Shown: one piece after another, positions 1 to 6,700 of the stretch | How the letters are laid out: the number at the start of each line of letters is the position of its first letter | Position numbering within the stretch: the first letter of the stretch is position 1 | Source of the DNA: JBHYGK01 sp051859045 | GTDB lineage: Bacteria; Pseudomonadota; Gammaproteobacteria; Xanthomonadales; Xanthomonadaceae | DNA length: 30,292 nucleotides | NCBI GenBank assembly: GCA_051859045.1 | Contig: JBHYGK010000027.1 | Coordinates: forward strand, 1-30,292 | Reading direction: 5' to 3' | The notes under the pieces: generated by a model | The model's database searches: none | The model's input: only the letters and a program-made list of their open reading frames with translations | What the model was told of the DNA's origin: nothing | Program-made: the position numbers and the translations under genes

Positions 1-297
1 CGCGCGGCGCCCGCCGCGGCCCCGGCGGCCGCGCTGCCGCCGCCCCCCGCCGCCGCGCCGTCCACGGGCTTCGTGGTGCAGGTCGCCGCGGTGCGCTCGC
101 AGGCCGACGCCAACGCGATGGTCGGCCGCCTGCGCGGCGCCGGCTTCGCCGCGTTCGCGGAGTCCGCCAACACCGACGCCGGCCTGATGTGGCGCGTGCG
201 CGCCGGCCCGGTCGCCCGCCGCGACGAGGCCGAGCGCATGCAGGCGCAGATCCGCCAGCGCCTCGGCCTCGACGGCATCGTCCGTCCGCATCCCTGA
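1..297 (+). CDS. SPOR-domain protein, C-terminal part (5' end cut by window)
   Basis: The reading frame is open from base 1 and ends at TGA 295-297, so only the last 98 residues are visible. They begin with an Ala/Pro-rich linker (about residues 1-22 of the visible part) followed by a roughly 75-residue domain starting at FVVQVAAV and containing a GFAAF strand, the VRAGPV motif and a DEAERMQAQI helix. This is the pattern of the SPOR domain (PF05036), which binds septal peptidoglycan stripped of stem peptides. The linker-plus-C-terminal-SPOR layout and the cvpA-purF downstream order match the DedD-like protein found at this site in xanthomonads. The N-terminal membrane anchor expected for DedD lies outside the window. 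cvpA starts 8 bases after the stop, so the two are probably co-transcribed. Confidence 0.85.
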   Translation, partial: RAAPAAAPAAALPPPPAAAPSTGFVVQVAAVRSQADANAMVGRLRGAGFAAFAESANTDAGLMWRVRAGPVARRDEAERMQAQIRQRLGLDGIVRPHP

Positions 298-305
298 GCC
301 ACGCG

Positions 306-911
306 ATGCTGGCCTGGCCCGACCTGGTGCTGATCGGCGTGCTCGCGCTGTCCACGATCGTCGGGCTGTGTCGCGGCTTCATCACCGAGGTGATGTCGCT
401 GGCCGTTTGGATCGCCGCGTTCTGGGCCGCGGCCGCGTTCGGCGCGTCGGCGGCCACGCTGTTCGAGGCCAGCGTCGAGTCCGAGGCGGCCCGCCTGTTC
501 CTCGGCTACGCCGCGCTGTTCCTGCTGGTGCTGGTGGCCGGCGGGCTGGTGGTGTGGCTGGTGGGGCGGCTGGTGCGCGCCACCGGGCTCAGCGGCACCG
601 ACCGCGTGCTGGGCCTCGGCTTCGGGCTGGTGCGCGGCGTCGCGCTGTGCTGCGCGGTCGTGCTGCTGCTGGGCTTCACCGCGCTGCCGCGCGAGCCGTG
701 GTGGCAGGCCTCGCGGATGCTGCCGGGCTTCGTGCGCGGCGCCGAGGTGCTGCGCGGCTGGCTGCCCGAGGCCGTCGCGGCCCACATCGCCTTCCCGGTC
801 GCCGGCGTCGCCGGCGCCCTCGACCCGCTCGCGCCCGGGGGCCCCGCGCCCGACGGCGCGGCGGGCGGCCCCACCCCCCAGCCCGCGCCCATCGACGACG
901 CGGGCGGATGA
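306..911 (+). CDS. cvpA: CvpA family membrane protein
   Basis: A 201-residue inner-membrane protein starting at ATG 306 (MLAWPDLVLIGVLALSTIVG). Four hydrophobic segments lie near residues 6-24, 31-49, 63-86 and 107-125, with the family-typical GLCRGFITEV after the first. An Ala/Pro/Gly-rich cytoplasmic-type tail follows from about residue 170. CvpA (PF02674) is named for its role in colicin V production and export. In many proteobacteria it sits directly upstream of purF, as here, and has been linked to envelope homeostasis and bile resistance. An in-frame earlier start at 189 would lie inside the SPOR gene and was not used. No clear Shine-Dalgarno precedes the ATG, so translation may depend on the preceding gene. 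Confidence 0.93.
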   Translation: MLAWPDLVLIGVLALSTIVGLCRGFITEVMSLAVWIAAFWAAAAFGASAATLFEASVESEAARLFLGYAALFLLVLVAGGLVVWLVGRLVRATGLSGTDRVLGLGFGLVRGVALCCAVVLLLGFTALPREPWWQASRMLPGFVRGAEVLRGWLPEAVAAHIAFPVAGVAGALDPLAPGGPAPDGAAGGPTPQPAPIDDAGG

Positions 912-915
912 CACC

Positions 916-966
916 GCCGCGCGCCCCCGGGGGCGCGCGGCCCACGCCCCGCCGGTGGTCGGCGGG
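916..966 (+). other. Two GC-rich hairpins between cvpA and purF
   Basis: Bases 916-941 form a 26-base perfect palindrome with 13-base half-sites GCCGCGCGCCCCC and GGGGGCGCGCGGC. It is followed by a 7-bp stem CCCCGCC/GGCGGGG around a 7-base loop at about 947-967. Neither is followed by a T-run, so they are not standard intrinsic terminators. They could pause RNA polymerase, protect the purF mRNA end, or stand at a processing site between cvpA and purF. Confidence 0.4.
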
Positions 967-1024
967 GCGAACCGAGACACCCGGCCCGGGCTTCCCGGGC
1001 CGCGACACCAAGGGATCGCCACCC

Positions 1025-2500
1025 ATGTGCGGAATCATCGGCATCGTCGCCTCGCGCGACGTCGCGGCAGACATCTACGACGGCCTGACCGTGCTCCAGC
1101 ACCGCGGCCAGGACGCGGCCGGCATCGCCACCGCCGACGGCAACCGCCTGCGCCTGCACAAGGGCAACGGCCTGGTCAGCGAGGTGTTCGACTCGCGCGC
1201 GATGGGCCTGCTGGCCGGGCGGATGGGCATCGGCCACTGCCGCTACCCCACCGCCGGCTCGGAGGGCTCCGACGAGGCGCAGCCGTTCTACGTCAACTCG
1301 CCCTACGGCATCGCGCTGGCCCACAACGGCAACCTGGTCAACACCGAGGCGCTGCGCGAGCAGGTGTTCGAGGCCGACCTGCGCCACGTCAACACCGAGT
1401 CCGATTCCGAGGTGCTGCTGAACGTGTTCGCGCACGAGCTGGCCGAGCAGGGCCCGGTGACCCCGGCCTCGGCGATCCGCGCGGTGGCCAAGGTGCACGC
1501 GCGCTGCCGCGGCGGCTACGCGGTGGTGGCGATGGTGCTGGGCCTGGGCGTGGTGGCCTTCCGCGACCCCAACGGCATCCGCCCGCTGGTGCTGGGCAAG
1601 CGCGCGGGCGCCGACGGCGCCGGCGACGAGTACGCGGTGGCCTCGGAGAGCGTCGCGCTCGACCTGCTGGGCTTCCAGCGCGTGCGCGACGTGCGCCCGG
1701 GCGAGGCGATGGTCATCACCTCCGCCGGCGAGCTGCACGCCGAGGTGGTGGGCGCGGCCGGCCGGCACACCCCGTGCATCTTCGAGTTCGTGTATTTCGC
1801 GCGCCCCGACTCGATGATCGACGACGTCTCGGTGCACAAGGCGCGCATGCGGATGGGCGTGAAGCTCGGCGAGAAGATCCTGCGCGAGCGGCCCGGCCAC
1901 GACATCGACGTGGTGATCCCGATCCCCGACACCTCGCGCGACGCCGCGCTCGAGATCGCGAACGTGCTGGGCGTGAAGTACCGCGAGGGCTTCATCAAGA
2001 ACCGCTACGTCGGCCGCACCTTCATCATGCCGGGGCAGTCGCTGCGCGCGAAGTCGGTGCGCCGCAAGCTCAACCCGATCCCGCTGGAGTTCCGCGGCCG
2101 CAACGTGCTGCTGGTGGACGACTCGATCGTGCGCGGCACCACCAGCCAGCAGATCATCCAGATGGCCCGCGACGCCGGCGCCGCCAAGGTCTACCTCGCC
2201 AGCGCCGCGCCGCCGGTGCGCCATCCCAACGTCTACGGCATCGACATGCCGGCGGCCGAGGAGCTGGTGGCGCACGGCCGCAGCGAGGCCGAGGTGCAGG
2301 CGCTGCTGGGCTGCGACTGGCTGATCTACCAGGACCTGCACGACCTCGAGGAGGCCGTCGGCGGGCCGAAGCAGCGGCTCACCACGTTCGACTCCTCGTG
2401 CTTCAGCGGCGAGTACGTGACCGGCATCGACGCCGACTACTTCGAGCGCATCCGCGCGCTGCGCTCCGACGAGTCCAAGCGGCAGCGGCGCCCGGCGTGA
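1025..2500 (+). CDS. purF: Amidophosphoribosyltransferase PurF
   Basis: This 491-residue enzyme catalyses the first committed step of purine synthesis: PRPP plus glutamine gives 5-phosphoribosylamine. ATG 1025 is followed at once by TGC, so Met removal exposes the N-terminal nucleophile cysteine (MCGIIGIV). There is no propeptide, and no sign of the iron-sulfur ligands found in Bacillus-type enzymes, so it is of the E. coli type. The glutaminase domain (about residues 2-230) contains LQHRGQDAAGI and LAHNGNLVN. The phosphoribosyltransferase domain carries the PRPP loop VLLVDDSIVRGTT at about residues 361-373. An AGGGA element lies about 11 bases before the start. The stop overlaps the GTG of the next gene (GTGA at 2497-2500), which implies translational coupling. 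Confidence 0.98.
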   Translation: MCGIIGIVASRDVAADIYDGLTVLQHRGQDAAGIATADGNRLRLHKGNGLVSEVFDSRAMGLLAGRMGIGHCRYPTAGSEGSDEAQPFYVNSPYGIALAHNGNLVNTEALREQVFEADLRHVNTESDSEVLLNVFAHELAEQGPVTPASAIRAVAKVHARCRGGYAVVAMVLGLGVVAFRDPNGIRPLVLGKRAGADGAGDEYAVASESVALDLLGFQRVRDVRPGEAMVITSAGELHAEVVGAAGRHTPCIFEFVYFARPDSMIDDVSVHKARMRMGVKLGEKILRERPGHDIDVVIPIPDTSRDAALEIANVLGVKYREGFIKNRYVGRTFIMPGQSLRAKSVRRKLNPIPLEFRGRNVLLVDDSIVRGTTSQQIIQMARDAGAAKVYLASAAPPVRHPNVYGIDMPAAEELVAHGRSEAEVQALLGCDWLIYQDLHDLEEAVGGPKQRLTTFDSSCFSGEYVTGIDADYFERIRALRSDESKRQRRPA

Positions 2501-3450
2501 GCGCGCGCGCGACCGGCGACGCGGCGGGCGAGGGCATGGGCGACGACGCCGCCCGCGAGGCCGCGTGGCTGGCCGCGCTGGCCGCCGCGGAGGCCTGGGC
2601 CGCCGAGCGCTGCGCGGCGCTGGGCGATTCGCTGTACGCGATGGCCAAGGCCTGCCTGGCCGAGGCCGACCCGGCGCGCAAGGTCGCGCTGAGCCTGGCC
2701 TGCGGCGCGCGCATCGCGCGCGACGACTTCCGCCTGCCCGCCGACGCGCCGCCCGCGCCGCCGGTGGGCGAGCCCGGCCGCCCCGCGCGGCCGCGCCTGG
2801 TCGAGCCGCGCCACCTGCCGCAGCGCGGCCTGGGCAGGCTCGAGGGGCGCGCGGCCTTCGTGCACGCGGTGGCGCACATCGAGTTCAACGCGATCAACCT
2901 GGCCTGGGACGCCGCCTGGCGCTTCCGCGGCCTGCCGCGCGCCTACCACGCCGACTGGGCCAGCGTGGCCTGGGACGAGGCGCGCCACTTCGCGCTGCTG
3001 CAGCGCCGGCTCGCGCGGATGGGCCAGGCCTACGGCGACTTCGACGCCCACGACGGCCTGTGGACGATGTGCCGGCGCACCGAGCACGACGCGCTGGCGC
3101 GGATGGCGCTGGTGCCGCGCGTGCTCGAGGCGCGCGGGCTCGACGTGACGCCCGGGATGATCCGGCGCCTCGCGCTGGTGGGCGACGCCGCCACCGTGGC
3201 CGCGCTCGAGACCATCCTCGCCGAGGAGGTCCGCCACGTGGCGGTGGGCACGCGCTGGTTCCAGCACCTGTGCGCCGGACGCGGCCTGCCGCCGCGCGAG
3301 ACTTTCCTGGCGCTGGTGCGCGAGCACTGCGCGCACCTGGTGCGCGGCCCCTTCAATACCGCCGCGCGCATCGAAGCCGGCTTCGACGCCGCCGAGCTGG
3401 CCGCGCTCGAGGCCATGGCCCCGCCGCCGCCGGGCGAGGCCGCCGCGTGA
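2497..3450 (+). CDS. Ferritin-like DUF455 protein
   Basis: A 317-residue protein starting at GTG 2497, overlapping the purF stop by four bases; a later in-frame ATG at 2536 is possible. It fits the DUF455/COG2833 ferritin-like family (PF04305). Two four-helix-bundle metal motifs are visible: AHIEFNAI followed by WDEARHF, and AEEVRHV in the C-terminal half. Their Glu and ExxH residues are arranged as in di-iron carboxylate proteins such as MiaE and ferritins. The N-terminal 100 residues are Ala-rich with a proline-rich linker near 85-105. The substrate is unknown. It might be an oxygenase or an iron-binding protein. Tight coupling to purF suggests shared expression but does not reveal the reaction. 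Confidence 0.85.
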   Translation: MSARATGDAAGEGMGDDAAREAAWLAALAAAEAWAAERCAALGDSLYAMAKACLAEADPARKVALSLACGARIARDDFRLPADAPPAPPVGEPGRPARPRLVEPRHLPQRGLGRLEGRAAFVHAVAHIEFNAINLAWDAAWRFRGLPRAYHADWASVAWDEARHFALLQRRLARMGQAYGDFDAHDGLWTMCRRTEHDALARMALVPRVLEARGLDVTPGMIRRLALVGDAATVAALETILAEEVRHVAVGTRWFQHLCAGRGLPPRETFLALVREHCAHLVRGPFNTAARIEAGFDAAELAALEAMAPPPPGEAAA

Positions 3451-3557
3451 GCGCCGGCGACCTCGCGCTGGGCCTGCTGCTGGGCTCGAAGCTGCTGGCG
3501 ATCGGGCTGGCGGCGTGGACGCTGCGCCGCGAGGGGCGCCGACCGCCGCCCCGCTGA
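3447..3557 (+). CDS. Small single-span membrane peptide, hypothetical
   Basis: A 36-residue ORF with GTG start 3447 overlapping the previous stop (GTGA at 3447-3450), the same coupling used one gene upstream. It has a short N-terminus, one hydrophobic segment (LALGLLLGSKLLAIGLAA, residues 6-23) and a very basic tail ending RREGRRPPPR, which fits a one-pass protein with its C-terminus in the cytoplasm. I do not recognise a family. Support comes from the stop/start overlap and the membrane-like composition. The risk is that any short GC-rich frame can look hydrophobic. Confidence 0.45.
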   Translation: MSAGDLALGLLLGSKLLAIGLAAWTLRREGRRPPPR

Positions 3558-3767
3558 GGCGACCCCGGGACGGGGCCGGCGTCGGGGCTGTCCTCACTGG
3601 CGCGCCACCCGCGTCTTCACCTAGGCTCCACGCCGCCCGCTTCCATCCACCGGTGGCCGGGCAAGGGGACGCCGCCCGCGCCATGCGCGTCGGTGTTCAA
3701 GGAAGAACCGCGGCGACGCCCAGGGGGAGGGCGGCGCCGTGCAGGCCTGTCCTCCCGGGGAACCACC
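3558..3767 (+). other. Intergenic leader of the autotransporter gene
   Basis: The largest gap in the window (210 bases). A TAGGCT hexamer at 3622-3627 could be a -10 element, but no convincing -35 lies 16-18 bases upstream. A CCACCGGTGG palindrome occurs near 3647-3656. Close to the gene, GGGAGG (about 3725) can pair with CCTCCC (about 3751), placing a possible hairpin just ahead of GGGGAACCACC and the ATG. No small gene is supported here. Confidence 0.3.
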
Positions 3768-6700
3768 ATGTCGATCGTCCACGCCTCCCGCCTGCGGGCC
3801 GCCGGTGCGCTGCTGCTCGCCGCGCTGTGCGCGCCGGCCGCGCACGCCGCCAACGGCACGCTGATCTACTCCGTCGACAGCGGCCTCGGCGACGGCGTCG
3901 CCTCCGACGGCGACGCCGGCAGCACCAACCTGCCCGGCATCGAGATCCAGGTGCGCAACATCTCGGATGCGGGGGGCACCCCGCTGCCCGCCATCCACTA
4001 CCGCGACGATGGCTGGTTCTTCACTTCCTATCGCGCGCTGACCTACGACGACGGCACCAACAACCCATGGAAGGGCATGTCCATCCGCTCCGCGGACGGC
4101 AGCGAGTTCAGGCTGGGCTCCTTCTCCTACCTCAACTGGGGCGAGGGCTTCCCGGGCATGGCGCAGGTCGTCGGGTACCGCAACGGCTCGCAGGTGGCCA
4201 CGCAGTCCTTCGACCCCTACGACGCTGGCTTCAACCCGAAGACCATCACCCTGAACTCGGGCTTCAACGACGTCGACGACGTCAGGCTGGTCATGCTGTC
4301 GGCCGGTGCCATGGGCACGTTCGAATCCTGGCACTCGATCAACGACATCGTCATCGCCGATGCCGTGCCGGCCGCGCAGGCGCCCACCGACATCGCGCTC
4401 AGCGCCTCGACGGTGAACCAGTCCGCGCCGCTCAACGCGACGGTGGGCACGCTGTCCACCACCGACGCCAATGCCGGCGACACCCACACCTACACGCTGG
4501 TGTCGGGCGCGGGCGACGCCGACAACGCCTCCTTCAACATCAGCGGCACCACCTTGCGGGCGACCACGCCCTCCGCGCTGGCGCAGGGCTCGCGCAGCGT
4601 GCGCCTGCGCACCACCGACCAGGGCGGCTTGAGCCACGAGGAAGCCTTCACGATCACGGTGGTCGACGACGTCGCCCCGACCGTCACCGCGGGCAACATC
4701 GCGATCAGCGGCGCCACCGGCACGGCCGGCGCCTACCGCATCGGCGACACCGTCACCGCGACCTGGAACGACACCGCCGGCGGCGACAACAACGCCGACA
4801 CGATCACCGGCGTGACCGTGGACTTCAGCCAGTTCGGCGGCGGCGTGGCCGTGGCCGCGAGCAACAGCGCCGACACCTGGACCGCCAGCTACACCCTCGT
4901 GGCCGGTGGGATCGAGGCCGGCAGCCGCTACGTCGCGGTGAGGGCGACCGACGACGCGTCCAACGCCACCACCCGCAACGGCAACCCCACCGCCACCGTC
5001 GACACCGTGGCGCCCGCGGCCACCCAGGTCGTGCTGGCCGCGGTCACCCCGGCCAGCGCCACCTCGGTGGACTGGATCGCCGACTTCAACAACACCGTGT
5101 CCAACGTCAGCGTCGACGACTTCCAGCTGACGGCCACGGGCTCGGCCACCGGCACGCTCTCGGCCGTGTCCTCCCCCGCAGGCAGCAGCATCACCGTGTC
5201 GGTCACCGACATCACCGGCGACGGCAGCCTGCGGGTCGACCTCCGGGCCGCCACCGACATCACCGATGCCTCCGGCAACGCCGGCCCCGCGGCACGCACC
5301 GGCGCGGTGCACACCGTCGCCATCCCGACCGCGCCCGACGCGCCGGGCATCGGCGCCGCGACCCCCGCCGACGGCGAGGTCTCGGTGGCCTTCACCGCGC
5401 CGGCCGACGACGGCGGCAGCGCGGTCACCGGCTACACCGTCACCGCCAGCCCCGGCGGCGCCGTGGGCACCGGCGCGGCCTCGCCGATCGTGGTGCAGGG
5501 CCTCACCAACGGCACGCCCTACACCTTCACCGTCACCGCGACCAACGCCATCGGCACCAGCCTGCCCTCGGGCGCGAGCGCGGCGGCGACGCCGAAGGGC
5601 GCGCAGCTGATCACGTTCGCGAGTCCCGGCGCGCGCGATTTCGGCACCGCGCCGACGCTGTCCGCGACCGCCAGCTCGGGCCTCGCGGTGACCTTCAGCA
5701 GCACCACCACGGGCGTCTGCACCATCACCAGCGGCGGCACGCTGAGCTTCGTCACGGCGGGCACCTGCACCATCGCCGCCGACCAGGCGGGCGATGCCGT
5801 GTGGAGCGCGGCGACGAGGGTGAGCCAGACCTTCACCGTCAACGCCGTGGCGCCCGGCGCGCCGACCATCGGCACCGCGAGCCCCGCGAACACCTCGGCC
5901 AGCGTCGGGTTCACCGCGCCGGCGTCCACCGGCGGCGTGGCGCTGTCGAGTTATACGGTCACCGCGAGCCCGGGCGGCGCCACCGGCACCGGCGCCAGCG
6001 CGCCGATCACCGTCAGCGGCCTCACCAACGGCGTCGCCTACACCTTCACCGTCACCGCCACCAATGCCGCGGCCCTGACGGGCCCGGCCTCGGCGGCCTC
6101 CAACGCCGTCACGCCCGCCTCGCCGCAGACCATCACCTTCAACCCCCCGGGCACGCAGGTCTTCGGCACCGCGCCGACGCTCGGCGCGAGCGCGAGCTCC
6201 GGGCTGGCGGTGACGTTCGCGTCCACCACGTCCTCGGTGTGCACGATCACCAGCGGCGGCACGCTGACCTTCCTGACGGCGGGCACCTGCAGCATCGTGG
6301 CCAGCCAGGCCGGTGACGCGAGCTGGCAGCCGGCGGCCACCGTGACCCGGACCTTCGCCGTCACGGCCGTGGCGCCGGGCGCACCGTCGAACGTCGTCGC
6401 GAACCCGGGCGACACCCAGGCCTCGGTGAGCTTCTCCCCGCCGGGCAACACCGGCGGCAGCAGCGTGCTCGGCTACATCGTGACGGTGAGCCCCGCCGAC
6501 GTCGTGCCGGTGGCCGGCGCGGCCTCGCCGATCGTCATCACCGGCCTCACCAACGGCGTCGCCTACACCTTCACCGTGGAGGCCGAGACCGTCGCGGGCG
6601 TCGGCCCGCCCTCGTCGCCGAGCGCGCCGGTCACGCCGCGCGCGCTCCAGACGGTCGTCTTCGCCAACCCGGGCCCCCAGCCCTTCGGCACCAGCCCGAC

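Noticed and set aside
506..2341. Long antisense frame over purF and cvpA
   Set aside because: A shadow of two well-identified genes; Val/His/Arg-rich without motifs.
3700..3767. Possible riboswitch ahead of the autotransporter
   Set aside because: A short GGGAGG/CCTCCC pairing is visible, but no known riboswitch core sequence was found.
3515..6316. 933-codon frame overlapping the autotransporter on the + strand
   Set aside because: It is dominated by Arg, His and Gly and repeats because the underlying DNA repeats; no domain is visible.
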